The position numbers and the translations under genes were made by a program. Below the pieces are notes generated by a model that worked only from the letters and a program-made list of their open reading frames with translations, searched no databases and was not told where the DNA came from. From contig JADJRH010000011.1 of the NCBI GenBank assembly GCA_016712345.1, positions 4,712,001 through 4,776,000 on the forward strand: DNA of 64,000 nt, in the 5' to 3' direction. This DNA is from Polyangiaceae bacterium (lineage in GTDB: Bacteria > Myxococcota_A > Polyangia > Polyangiales > Polyangiaceae). Positions 45,249-53,919 of the stretch are shown here, in pieces; within the stretch, counting starts at the first letter, position 1, and every line of letters starts with the position of its first letter.

Positions 45249-46598
45249 CTACTTTCTACCCTTCCCCCGAGCCGTGCGACCGCTTGAAACGTTTCTCGTC
45301 AGCCTTTGTCCCGAAGCAGTCTTCCCAGTCCCACCGTTCAGCTCAACTGCGCGAGCGTTGGCCCGTAGAGTACACATCACGTCAGCCTCGCTTGCCATAA
45401 ATCGGGGCGGCGGACATCCGGCTGCTTTCATGGCCGTTCGGATGGTGGTGACGCCCTGCCCTTCCGCTTGCGCCAAGTCAAGCTTGCGAAAGAACCACGC
45501 GAGGCTCCGATTACGCCATTTGGGCGCCGCCACTCCGCGCCGAAGCTGGGTCAGCGATACTCCCGTGGGTAGAGGACCGGGCGAGAGAATCTCAATGCGA
45601 TCTGAAAAGACTGTCACTCGCGTGGGATCACCCGCGGAATAATCGCGGTGAACCACGGCATTCACAAGCGCTTCTAACAATGCGGCCGGAGGGTAGACTT
45701 CCAGATTGGGTTTTTGCAGATTGGCCTTGTCAAACACGGTGGCGGCCCGCACCTGAAGCTCACGCCACAACTCACGAAACTGGTGGAGAATTGTCCCCGC
45801 AAAGTCGAGCCGGCGCGCCGTTTTGGAAGACCGATCTTTCCCTGGGTAGACTGACATGACCGACACCGCCGACCTAACAAACCGCTGCGGTTCTGCCCCA
45901 AACAAAATCATCGTAAAGTTTCTGGGCCGGAGCGTGTTCGTCAGGGGCTCACGCGCGCAAAGAGGCGGTAAAAACGGGCTCAGCGCATCTTCCGACGAAA
46001 GAAACCGCTCCACGTGCCCTCCCGGCGGACTTAGCCCCATTCGTTGCAGCGCATCACGCAGGGCGAGCAAATCCACGTCCTCAACGGTTGCACCGGCGCA
46101 GGGCTGCTCGTCCCAAGGCGCCATCGCCCCCTTCCGCACCAACAGGTCGCGCAGAAGTCCGTTGCGCGCCTCAAGGGTAGCTCGACTTACGCGAACGAAA
46201 TGTTTCGCCCCGTCGCTGCCTGCTCGAAAGGAGTGCGCTGAACCGGTAGCGGGTTGGAGAAACACCAAAATTCGCTTGTCAGGACTGTCCGCCGGCAGCT
46301 CTTCAACAAGCGGCGCAATGGGAGGGGACACCCGCTCGCGGCAGCGCGCGAGGACGGTGTTTTCAAGCTCTTTGAGACGCGAAGCGGTGAGTCCAACACG
46401 AACCAACTTGGGAAACCCGTGGGCATCTTTCTCTTCTTTTGCTCCACAGACAACATACCCACCCCCGAGATTTTGCAGGTCATTCGCAAAAGCTGAAAGT
46501 GTGGCAACAACGTCGTTGATATCCGCAACGGTTTCTTTCCACTCCGTTTGCTCACTTTCGCGACGCGCAAGCTCCTCAAGATCAATGCGAGGTGTCAC
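45249..46598 (-). CDS. AlbA_2 (Schlafen-like) ATP-binding transcriptional regulator
   Basis: 449 residues. The N-terminal AlbA_2/Schlafen-type domain shows ESEQTEWKETVADINDVVATLSAFANDLQNLGGGYVVCG. A C-terminal GHKL-type ATP-binding region has PPAALLEALVNAVVHRDYSAGDPTRVTVFSDRIEILSPGPLP. Such proteins act as transcriptional regulators or antiviral effectors; which one applies here is unknown. I chose GTG 46598, which has GGAAGG in front; the longer ORF to 46730 is unlikely. It is divergent from a clear paralogue at 47157. Confidence 0.82.
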   Translation of the reverse strand: MTPRIDLEELARRESEQTEWKETVADINDVVATLSAFANDLQNLGGGYVVCGAKEEKDAHGFPKLVRVGLTASRLKELENTVLARCRERVSPPIAPLVEELPADSPDKRILVFLQPATGSAHSFRAGSDGAKHFVRVSRATLEARNGLLRDLLVRKGAMAPWDEQPCAGATVEDVDLLALRDALQRMGLSPPGGHVERFLSSEDALSPFLPPLCAREPLTNTLRPRNFTMILFGAEPQRFVRSAVSVMSVYPGKDRSSKTARRLDFAGTILHQFRELWRELQVRAATVFDKANLQKPNLEVYPPAALLEALVNAVVHRDYSAGDPTRVTVFSDRIEILSPGPLPTGVSLTQLRRGVAAPKWRNRSLAWFFRKLDLAQAEGQGVTTIRTAMKAAGCPPPRFMASEADVMCTLRANARAVELNGGTGKTASGQRLTRNVSSGRTARGKGRK

Positions 46599-46810
46599 GA
46601 GAACCTTCCTTTCCTCGCTTGCCCGGACCGGCCGGTCCGACTCTGCTGAATCAATCTCGCGCGCACGCGCGCAGCCTACTCTCACGCTGCGCCTCAAACA
46701 AGACCTGAATCGCATTGCCACACGAAACACGGCGCATTCCCCCGACCCGGCGCGCGCCGCATGACCACCAAAACCCCAGGGTGGCCCAAGCTCACCCCTC
46801 GAATTCAGCT

Positions 46811-46882
46811 CTAGTACCGCGATTCAATCAACCCGATGGGTTGATTGCCGCTGCTTCGCAGCGCTGGAAATCGCGGTACTAG
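46811..46882. repeat. 72-bp palindromic element with two internal hairpins
   Basis: The outer arms CTAGTACCGCGATT (46811-46824) and AATCGCGGTACTAG (46869-46882) are exact complements. Between them are two perfect hairpins: CAATCAACCC-GAT-GGGTTGATTG (46825-46847) and CGCTGC-TTC-GCAGCG (46849-46863). Single-stranded DNA or RNA of this sequence would fold into a three-way junction. No coding capacity. Confidence 0.8.
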
Positions 46883-46892
46883 TTTTGTTTCC

Positions 46893-46910
46893 GTGGGGCA
46901 TTCGCCCCAC
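46893..46910. repeat. GTGGGGC hairpin, copy 2
   Basis: GTGGGGC-ATTC-GCCCCAC, with TTTTGT before and ACCCC after, as at 5312-5328. It sits between the three-way element and the CTAG-ended element. Confidence 0.6.
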
Positions 46911-46933
46911 ACCCCGGCCGCGCAGGCGCGGCC

Positions 46934-47014
46934 CTAGTGCACCGAGTTAATAAAGCAACGAACCCTTGCTGCAATTCATCTGAACCCATCAGTTCTACGG
47001 AATCGGTGCTCTAG
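46934..47014. repeat. CTAG-ended 81-bp inverted-repeat element, copy 2
   Basis: The ends CTAGTGCACCGA (46934-46945) and TCGGTGCTCTAG (47003-47014) are complementary at 11 of 12 positions. Size and ends match the element at 4940-5023, while the interiors differ. This fits a family defined by its termini, such as a short non-autonomous transposable element. Confidence 0.65.
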
Positions 47015-47156
47015 ACTCAAAACATGTGTACGCTCGAATTTCGTCACGGCCCCAATTAGAAGCCCATTTCAACAAACCGGGCAGCCACCCCCAAAACCCC
47101 ATTGAAACCCAACGCCACTTGCGACTACTTTCCCTGCGTCCCCGCACGGTCCACGT

Positions 47157-49139
47157 ATGAACTCCCACCTACCCATCGGAATTGATGAACTGCTCAACGG
47201 CGCCGTCGAAACGGCTCGCCTAGAGTTCAAGTCCGGGTGGGATTCTGAAACAACCGCCCATCAGGTTCTCAAAACGCTCTGTGCTTTTGCGAACGACCTT
47301 CAAAACCTCAACGGTGGGTACGTCATCTTGGGCTTGGCTGAAAAATTGGGTGTGGCCGCACGCCCTGCCAAGGGTTTGACAGATGAAGACATCGACGCCG
47401 CTCAAAAGTGGATTCGCGGCAACTGCCAGCGGATAGAGCCGGCGTACATGCCCGTTATCGACGTAGTTGAGGTGGACCATCAACGCGTCCTCGTTTTGTG
47501 GGCTCCCGCGTCTGATGTGCGGCCTCACCAAGCTCCAGACGGGCCCAAGGGCGATCGCAAATATTGGGTGCGCATTGGGAGCGAAACGGTGGCAGCCAAA
47601 GATCAAATTCTAACTTCCCTAATGCAACAAACAGCCCGCGTTCCATTTGATGATCGGCGGGCCACGGGCGCCTTGAATGAAGACCTGAGTCTCGGCATCG
47701 TGCGGGAGTTTTTACACGATGTACACAGTGATTTGCGCGCCGAGCCCGATGCCGAGCGCATCTACCGGGCGATGCAAATTGTGTCCAAGGTCAATGGTCA
47801 CACGTTGCCTCGAAATGTGGCGCTCTTGTTCTTCAGCACCGAGCCGGAGCGCTGGTTTCGCGGCGCGCGCATTGAGGTGGTAGAGTTTCCTGATGACGCG
47901 GGCGGTAACGTTCTAAACGAAAAGGTGTTCAAAGGCCCGCTGCACCATCAGGTGCGCCAGTGCGTCATGTACCTAGAAAACATGACAACGCGCCACCTTG
48001 AAAAAAGCAGTTCGGCGCCTGAAGCGCGCGGGTGGTTGAGTTTTCCTGTTCCCGCATTGCGCGAGGCCATTGTCAATGCGGTGTACCATCGCAGCTACGA
48101 AGGCAGCGTTGAGCCAACCAAAGTGTACCTCTACCCAAGCAGAATTGAGGTGGTCAGCTACCCGGGGCCCGTGCCGGGAATTGATAAAACGCACCTGACT
48201 GGGAACACACCCGCACCACCTGTACCCGCGCGCAATCGTCGGATCGGTGAATACCTGAAAGAGCTTCGCCTCGCCGAAGGTCGCGGGACGGGTCTACCCA
48301 AAATTCGCCGCAGTATGGTAGAAAACGGCTCGCCGCCGCCGACGTTTGACTTTGACGAGGCTCGCACCTACTTTCGCATCACCTTGCCGGCGCACCCAGA
48401 ACACCTGGCGCTGGGGGTGTTGCGCGATTACGCCTACCGCAAAGCGACGGGCGACGGACGAGGTGCCCGGGCGCTGCTCGAAGAGGCTTGGAAAACCGGC
48501 GCGCGCTCTCCCTCGCTCGCCCTGGCTCTCGTGCGCGAATGTGCACAATCGGGCGATCTACACGCGGCTGAAACCGTGTTGAGTGAGGTAAGTCAAACCG
48601 ACCCAACGGCGTTTGCCCGCGCCGTCACCGCCCTGGCGGCGGCGTACGCAGATTCTCAAAACGAAGCCAAGTCCAAAGCCCTTCTTGATCGGTTGCCACC
48701 CCTTCTCGCCGGTCAAGACGCATGTGAAGCTGCCATTCTAGAAAGGCGTCTCGGGCGTGAAGAACAGGCGCATCACATGTTTGAGCGCGCTGGAGAAGTG
48801 GTGCTTCTGGATGCCCGAGCGCTGCACGAATTTGCGCAGGCAAAACTGAAGCTATCCTCCAACCTAAACCGCTCCAAGCGCCCGGCAGATCAGCAAACCC
48901 GCAAGCGTCTCTTACAAGAAGCCGTTGCCTTCTTGGAGCGGGTCACCCAAATGGAAGCGCCTCCAACCCGGCACGGGTGGGCATGGTATCACTTGGGTCA
49001 GGCACGACAACGGCTTGACTATCCTCGGCGAGACATTGTGGAGGCATTTAAACGCGCGTGCGAACAAATGCCGGGTGAACAACGCTTCAAAGACGCGCTT
49101 AGACGCGCTGAAGGCGGCACAACAAAGACACGTCGATGA
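47157..49139 (+). CDS. AlbA_2 ATP-binding protein with TPR tail
   Basis: 660 residues. The N-terminal AlbA_2 domain (ETARLEFKSGWDSETTAHQVLKTLCAFANDLQNLNGGYVILG) and GHKL-like region (VPALREAIVNAVYHRSYEGSVEPTKVYLYPSRIEVVSYPGPVPG) match the divergent protein at 45249. Residues about 420-655 add helical tetratricopeptide-like repeats (GRGARALLEEAWKTGARSPSLALALVREC). The gene is convergent with a caspase-like gene 131 bases away. The TPR part suggests a protein partner; a signalling or defence role is only inferred. Confidence 0.83.
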   Translation: MNSHLPIGIDELLNGAVETARLEFKSGWDSETTAHQVLKTLCAFANDLQNLNGGYVILGLAEKLGVAARPAKGLTDEDIDAAQKWIRGNCQRIEPAYMPVIDVVEVDHQRVLVLWAPASDVRPHQAPDGPKGDRKYWVRIGSETVAAKDQILTSLMQQTARVPFDDRRATGALNEDLSLGIVREFLHDVHSDLRAEPDAERIYRAMQIVSKVNGHTLPRNVALLFFSTEPERWFRGARIEVVEFPDDAGGNVLNEKVFKGPLHHQVRQCVMYLENMTTRHLEKSSSAPEARGWLSFPVPALREAIVNAVYHRSYEGSVEPTKVYLYPSRIEVVSYPGPVPGIDKTHLTGNTPAPPVPARNRRIGEYLKELRLAEGRGTGLPKIRRSMVENGSPPPTFDFDEARTYFRITLPAHPEHLALGVLRDYAYRKATGDGRGARALLEEAWKTGARSPSLALALVRECAQSGDLHAAETVLSEVSQTDPTAFARAVTALAAAYADSQNEAKSKALLDRLPPLLAGQDACEAAILERRLGREEQAHHMFERAGEVVLLDARALHEFAQAKLKLSSNLNRSKRPADQQTRKRLLQEAVAFLERVTQMEAPPTRHGWAWYHLGQARQRLDYPRRDIVEAFKRACEQMPGEQRFKDALRRAEGGTTKTRR

Positions 49140-49159
49140 CCTCTCCTTCACACGCGCGA

Positions 49160-49187
49160 ACGAACAGCCGGGCTGGAATTTCTACCC
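49160..49187 (+). repeat. 28-bp 3'-end repeat, copy 1
   Basis: ACGAACAGCC-N4-TGGAATTTCTACCC, starting 21 bases after the stop of the AlbA-TPR gene. An identical arrangement follows the lipoprotein gene at 51799. Both lie between convergent genes. Confidence 0.65.
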
Positions 49188-49270
49188 AATTCACGTCAAC
49201 ACTTTCGCACCGCCATTGCTATAGCGGGCTCCTCGTCGGCGTCAAGTGGATGGGTAGGAAAGAGCGGCTT

Positions 49271-50455
49271 TTACAGATCGATGGGTATACTGTACGCCAC
49301 GGGTTTTTGAGCGTCGATGACCTTTTCACCCTCTCGGCGAAGGGCGCGCCGGCCTTCTTTGGACATCGCACCTTCCCCTTCGGCCATGGTGAGTTTGGTA
49401 ACGCGGTCAAGCACGCCGTCCCACGTATCCTCGGAGCTTCCGAGCAGCACCCTCTTGATCAGCGCGGGAGTGAACACCCCGCCGAACGCGTATTGATAAT
49501 CCGAAGAGGAGGTCACATCAAACATCCCCTTATACCTTCGAAACAGCTTGGTAAGCCGTCCTGCCAAATGGGTAGGTCGCGCCGCTCCAAGCATTTCGTT
49601 GGGTGAAACACGGCCCATTTCATCGGCACAACAATCACTGAGCACCACGGCAAAGCGCGCGCCGAGCGCTTCAACAGCATCGCTCACCGCCACCCGGCGA
49701 AGCATTTTACCACGTGTACACAACAAGCGATCACCCTCCGCCATGGTACCGTGGCCTGAGTACGCAAACCATACCACATCATCGGCCCCGGGCTTCAGCG
49801 CTTTCACTGACGCCAGCGCTTTTTCAGCCGTTGCATCACGCCCTGTGAGCACCGTCTCTTTCACGTTCAGCACCTTTTCAGACTGCAACGTGCGAAAGAA
49901 ATCGCGCATCAGGCGAACATCTGTATCAACCCCAATCTCCGCGCCGTACGCCACAAGCACCGCGTGAAGGGTAGGTACACCCGGGATTTTGGCTGTTTTC
50001 ACCGGCTCGCCATAATCGGCGTCTTCATCTTCGTCGATTTCGTCGTCGCCTTCTTCTTCGTCATCTCCTTCTTCTTCGTCATCTTCGTCTTCTTCCTCCT
50101 CCCCTTCCCCATCTTCCTCTTCGTCTTCCTCCCCTTCATCGCCTTCCTCTTCCTCTTCGTCTTCCTCCCCTTCATCGCCCTCGTCTTCTTCTTCCTCGCC
50201 TTCTTCCTCGTCTTCTTCTTCGTCCTCTTCGTCCTCGTCCTCTTCGTCTCCACCCAACAGGAAGTCCGCGAGTTCTTCCTCGTCGTACTCAAGATCTTCG
50301 TGGCAATACGTTTCACTCAACTCATCATCGTCCCCGATCTCCACAGTCAAGACGTGCTTTTTGCCAATGTACCCTTTGATCTCATCACCCTCTTCATGAA
50401 GAGCGAGATTCGCCTCTCTACCCTTCCACGTGACCTCAAGTTGATCGTCCGACAT
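49271..50455 (-). CDS. Caspase-like (C14) protein with acidic linker
   Basis: 394 residues from ATG 50455. A small N-terminal beta domain (1-68) is followed by an almost pure Glu/Asp stretch (69-147). The caspase-fold domain (about 158-394) has the catalytic His235 in FAYSGHG and Cys275 or Cys276 in LSDCC, both in the usual contexts. Prokaryotic caspase-like proteases act in regulated proteolysis, cell death and some defence systems. The acidic tract is unusual in length and may bind a basic partner or calcium. It is convergent with the AlbA-TPR gene. Confidence 0.85.
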   Translation of the reverse strand: MSDDQLEVTWKGREANLALHEEGDEIKGYIGKKHVLTVEIGDDDELSETYCHEDLEYDEEELADFLLGGDEEDEDEEDEEEDEEEGEEEEDEGDEGEEDEEEEEGDEGEEDEEEDGEGEEEEDEDDEEEGDDEEEGDDEIDEDEDADYGEPVKTAKIPGVPTLHAVLVAYGAEIGVDTDVRLMRDFFRTLQSEKVLNVKETVLTGRDATAEKALASVKALKPGADDVVWFAYSGHGTMAEGDRLLCTRGKMLRRVAVSDAVEALGARFAVVLSDCCADEMGRVSPNEMLGAARPTHLAGRLTKLFRRYKGMFDVTSSSDYQYAFGGVFTPALIKRVLLGSSEDTWDGVLDRVTKLTMAEGEGAMSKEGRRALRREGEKVIDAQKPVAYSIPIDL

Positions 50456-50776
50456 TGGCACTTTCTCCTGACAGGGTGGCCGATGTTTTTGCTCAGCAAG
50501 AAACACCGGCATCGTCACAAAGCCCGAACAACAGCGGGTCTGTCAAGTGTCTTCTGATGCCCCCTCGCGGCCGGCTCGGCGCTTCGCGCCTGCGCCGCCT
50601 CAGCCCCCAAATCGCTCGTTTCGCCTTCGGCTCACTCGCTCAGGGGGCCGCCCAGATTCGCCCCAAAATCTGCGTCCACTTCGCGAAAGCGTATTTCCGT
50701 GCTCCCCCACGCCAGTCGTTTCGCACGCCATTTTTGCGATTGACGCCCGAGCGCACCAAACGCGATCGTTCGCGCC
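50456..50776. other. Divergent intergenic region, no gene
   Basis: 321 bases between the caspase-like gene and the lipoprotein gene at 50777. GC-rich with short hairpins (for example GGCGC-TTC-GCGCC near 50580). I see no convincing promoter, operator or ORF. Confidence 0.5.
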
Positions 50777-51799
50777 GTGCGTACTCTCTACCCATTCATC
50801 GCTCTCGTCCCCGTTGCACTTTTTGCCTGCGATCCCGGCCCGCCGTCAGCTTCTTCAGCTTCCACAACGGCAATCACCGCGGCCGCACCTACCACCACCG
50901 GAGCGAGTACAACTAAACCCAATTCAACCCCAGCTTCCACGCCCACCGGCAACGCGTCGGGTACACCTGTCGCGGCAACAACCGGGTTTACCATTGGTCA
51001 AATCGCCGCCGTCAACAATCGAGGTTGCACACTCGTTTCCGCGGACGATAAAAATGTGTACGCGCGTGTTGGCGAACACAACGAAATTCTGGTGGTAAAC
51101 CGCAGCACCGGACAAACCGAAATCAAGCCCCTCAGCACGCACACCTACCTTCAAACGGTTGTCAACGGCGCCGCTTATGGGTGCTCGCCCGCGGAGAGTC
51201 AATGCAGCCTCATTCGCATTCCACTCGACGGGGGTGAGCGCAAACGCATCGGCAATTACGCCGCAATTGTCGACAATCGCAATACCGCCCTCGGCACCAA
51301 ACTGGCAGCGGTATTCGCCCCGATCGGTCAAGATGGTTACCCCGATCTTACCGTGGGTAGGTTTACTGTTGAAACGGTAGACTTGGTGAGCGCGGAGCGC
51401 TCGCTTGTGTTCGGCCCCACCGGGACCGGAAGCGCCGCACTTACGCCCAAAGGTGTACTCTTTAACGGCGCGCTGGTACCCAAAGAAAACATCGCATCCG
51501 AATCGTGGGGCCTCTGGCACCTCAACTCGAAAAAGCCCCAAAAAATCCCCGTCACAGAGCAGGTGCGCGCCATGACGGGGGATGAAACGCATGTGTACTT
51601 TATAGGAGACTATACTCGCGTGCGCCGCATCGCATGGGAAGGTTCCACGGTGGAGCCCGTTACAGAACCCTTACCCGAACCTCCCCTTGAAGAGCGCAAA
51701 GAACGAATGCGTCCAGCCTTGGTCGCTGTCGACAAACACCTCTACGCGAGCACTTCCAGCGCCGGCACCTGTTGGATCTGGGAGATCACCCAACCTTAG
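50777..51799 (+). CDS. Putative lipoprotein with propeller-like repeats
   Basis: 340 residues from GTG 50777. The signal ends VALFAC, a lipobox, followed by a Ser/Thr/Ala/Pro linker to about residue 70. The mature domain has blade-like units of the kind VSADDKNVYARV, VVNGAAYGC and MTGDETHVYFIGDYTRVRRI, as in DUF5050-type propellers. The function is unknown. The downstream 28-bp repeat is shared with the AlbA-TPR gene. Confidence 0.72.
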   Translation: MRTLYPFIALVPVALFACDPGPPSASSASTTAITAAAPTTTGASTTKPNSTPASTPTGNASGTPVAATTGFTIGQIAAVNNRGCTLVSADDKNVYARVGEHNEILVVNRSTGQTEIKPLSTHTYLQTVVNGAAYGCSPAESQCSLIRIPLDGGERKRIGNYAAIVDNRNTALGTKLAAVFAPIGQDGYPDLTVGRFTVETVDLVSAERSLVFGPTGTGSAALTPKGVLFNGALVPKENIASESWGLWHLNSKKPQKIPVTEQVRAMTGDETHVYFIGDYTRVRRIAWEGSTVEPVTEPLPEPPLEERKERMRPALVAVDKHLYASTSSAGTCWIWEITQP

Positions 51800-51817
51800 C
51801 CCCGTTCGCGCAAGCAA

Positions 51818-51845
51818 ACGAACAGCCTTGTTGGAATTTCTACCC
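51818..51845 (+). repeat. 28-bp 3'-end repeat, copy 2
   Basis: ACGAACAGCC-N4-TGGAATTTCTACCC, identical in all 24 fixed positions to 49160-49187 and also starting about 20 bases after a stop codon. It contains the over-represented word TCTACCC. Confidence 0.65.
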
Positions 51846-51882
51846 GTTGGATGAGGGCCCAACGGATGAAGTGCGCCGGCCC

Positions 51883-52686
51883 TCAAGATCCTTCGGTGAG
51901 TAACCGCACGCGAGCCGTTTCATACGCCTGCGCCGCGTCAGCCGACTCTGGGTTCTCGCCGTCAACGGCAAAGCCGGCATTGCGCATTTGAATGCGGTGT
52001 TGCAGGTAGATGATCGCCTCGGCCCGCTCAATCTCTTCGTGTGCCTCGCGAAGCGCCGGACTCATGTTTTCAAGGTCGAGCGGGATCTCATCGTGTTCAT
52101 GCTCCAGCTCGTCAAGCGCGCCCTCTTCTTCCAAGCACAAATACGTGAGCACCTGTTTCTTATGGTGATTGGCCTGGTTCACATGGGTGAAGTACTCGTC
52201 CAGTTCATCGGGGGACGCTTCACGTTGCGTGAGCTTTTGAGCCAGTTCTTCCACCCGCTCTCGCAACCGCTTTCGACGCGCTGCCTCTTCAGGTGAGAGC
52301 ACCGACGGAAGCGCTCGATTATGGGCGCCACAGAGGCCCTTTGCCCGGCAATCCAAGCGAATCTGAGAAAAACGCGCCATCTGCCCGACCGTAAAAGGTT
52401 GACCCGTGTGCGGGTCAAGGGGAATGCAGTCCGCCGTTTCAGGTGCGTCTGAAGGGGAGCAGGCAGGCAGCGCCGGGCCGCTCTTTTCAAGCGGATCGGC
52501 GTTCTTTACCTGCGTTGCGCGCAGAAGGGCGGCTCCGGCCGTCTTCTGTACACCTCGCTCGGGCTCGCTGTTCGGCGGGTGCGCATGAGCGGTGGGAAGG
52601 GAAGGTGCGTTTTCGCGCCCGGTCAGAAACGGCACAGCGGCAAGCAACACCACAGACATCAGGCCAACTTTTACAAGCGTTTTCAT
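51883..52686 (-). CDS. Exported hypothetical protein, 267 aa
   Basis: Not recognised. From ATG 52686 a signal peptide MKTLVKVGLMSVVLLAAVPF is followed by a Pro-rich segment with a few Cys, then a charged helical region (about 135-265) rich in Glu and Arg. That region contains ERVEELAQKLTQREASPDEL and EAHEEIERAEAIIYLQHRI, likely coiled-coil. It lies just downstream of the lipase gene on the same strand (50-base gap), so it may belong to the same sigma54-driven transcript. Confidence 0.68.
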   Translation of the reverse strand: MKTLVKVGLMSVVLLAAVPFLTGRENAPSLPTAHAHPPNSEPERGVQKTAGAALLRATQVKNADPLEKSGPALPACSPSDAPETADCIPLDPHTGQPFTVGQMARFSQIRLDCRAKGLCGAHNRALPSVLSPEEAARRKRLRERVEELAQKLTQREASPDELDEYFTHVNQANHHKKQVLTYLCLEEEGALDELEHEHDEIPLDLENMSPALREAHEEIERAEAIIYLQHRIQMRNAGFAVDGENPESADAAQAYETARVRLLTEGS

Positions 52687-52736
52687 AACACTCTCCACAC
52701 GCTGTCACTCAAGACGATACGATCGCCGCACCGACC

Positions 52737-53867
52737 TCATTCGTCGCCCGGTCCGCCCGGGCAAAGACAGTAGTTATACCCACCGGTGCAGGGGGGCGTT
52801 TGACCCACCAGATCGCGCACGCGCGAGGCCCCCGCCCTGTACGAAGGATAGTCGTCTCCGCCGCTGTGGCAGTAGTTGTTATGCCGGCTTGAAGCGGAGA
52901 TCCCGGGCGCTTGATCGGTGGCACCATACCCTTTTGGAAAGCGACCTGAATCTTGGTGAGCATCGTCCTGAGTTGCCCCATCGTGAGAATCGTTGTCCGA
53001 GCACAGGTCGCCCACCGAAGGAGCCCAATCGCCGCCCTTGCCTTCGCACTCATCGCAAAAGACACAATCGCCGGGCGCCGACGCGCGAATGTGGCGAATC
53101 GGCACCGCACCGCCGGCGGTCGCAAGGTCCATGTTGATGTTCAACGCGTTGGTCGTCACGGCACGAATGGCCACTTTTGCAGCGCATGTCTCTATCCCTG
53201 ACGATCCGTGATCGGGGTAAGCATCTCCGCAGCCTCCGTGTGCGGCCTGAACGGTATAAAGTTGTTTCACCCTGGCAGCCGCGGCCACGTAGTCGGGGCC
53301 GGGAAAAGTGGCCGGGCCGGCAAATCCAGAGCAGTTACCGCCCTGCCCCACTTCAAGCAGGCATTCGGTGACCACACTGCCAAACGAGTGGGCAATCACC
53401 ACCAGACTGCGGTTCGGCAGGCCCATAGTGTTGATGTGGTTGGCCAGATCAAACACCCACTCTCCAAGTGAGCCTGAACCTTTTCCATAGGGTGGACGGT
53501 TACCCAAGTTGGCGCTTTGCACTTTGTAACCAAGGGCCCGTACAGCCTTCATTCCGGAGTAGTTTGACCAGTCCGAAAACGCGTCGCCGTTGGAGTGCAG
53601 ACCATGCACAAAGAGGTAATGATCCGGCTTCAAGTCCACCAAATATCCACCGGCGGTTTGCCACTGGTTGCAGGCCCATTGCTGAGTACACCCCGGCTCG
53701 CAACCACCCGCCGGAGCCAGGGCCGGCTGGGGTGTCGGTTCTGTCAACTCCGGGGCAGTCGGCTGAAGCTGGTCCAACACGTCGTCGCCTGTTTGACACG
53801 CGGAAAGAGTTCCACCGAACATACCCAACACACCCAACGCGCAAACGTATCCCACTCGCGATTTCAT
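52737..53867 (-). CDS. Secreted lipase-like alpha/beta hydrolase (lipoprotein)
   Basis: 376 residues from ATG 53867, which has GGAGGCG in front; the much longer ORF upstream crosses the promoter. The lipobox is LSAC. The hydrolase core shows the oxyanion strand HYLFVHGLHSNGDAFSDW, the nucleophile elbow VIAHSFGSVV (Ser in A-H-S-F-G), and a later HxG segment DYPDHGSS. There are many Cys pairs in the C-terminal half (CVFCDECEGKG). Likely an esterase or triacylglycerol lipase at the cell surface. A sigma54 promoter and a GATC array lie upstream. Confidence 0.83.
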   Translation of the reverse strand: MKSRVGYVCALGVLGMFGGTLSACQTGDDVLDQLQPTAPELTEPTPQPALAPAGGCEPGCTQQWACNQWQTAGGYLVDLKPDHYLFVHGLHSNGDAFSDWSNYSGMKAVRALGYKVQSANLGNRPPYGKGSGSLGEWVFDLANHINTMGLPNRSLVVIAHSFGSVVTECLLEVGQGGNCSGFAGPATFPGPDYVAAAARVKQLYTVQAAHGGCGDAYPDHGSSGIETCAAKVAIRAVTTNALNINMDLATAGGAVPIRHIRASAPGDCVFCDECEGKGGDWAPSVGDLCSDNDSHDGATQDDAHQDSGRFPKGYGATDQAPGISASSRHNNYCHSGGDDYPSYRAGASRVRDLVGQTPPCTGGYNYCLCPGGPGDE

Positions 53868-53919
53868 CGACGCCTCCAACGTTTTTCGCGGCCTCATTTC
53901 GGCGCGCGGTGGAGCGTAG

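Larger units (their letters stand above)
46599..47156. other. Intergenic region between AlbA paralogues, rich in structured repeats
   Basis: About 560 bases without a gene. In order it contains a 72-bp three-way-junction palindrome (46811-46882), a GTGGGGC hairpin (46893-46910) and an 81-bp CTAG-ended inverted repeat (46934-47014). The last two have relatives at about 4.9-5.3 kb. Confidence 0.7.

Noticed and set aside
45211..46598. AlbA/F420 genes as part of a named phage-defence system
   Set aside because: The nitroreductase family is metabolic and the gene order matches no system I know.
49964..50557. Plus-strand ORF rich in Phe, Val and Leu, looking like a membrane protein
   Set aside because: It is the antisense of the Glu/Asp tract of the caspase-like gene; GAA/GAG codons read backwards as Phe and Leu.
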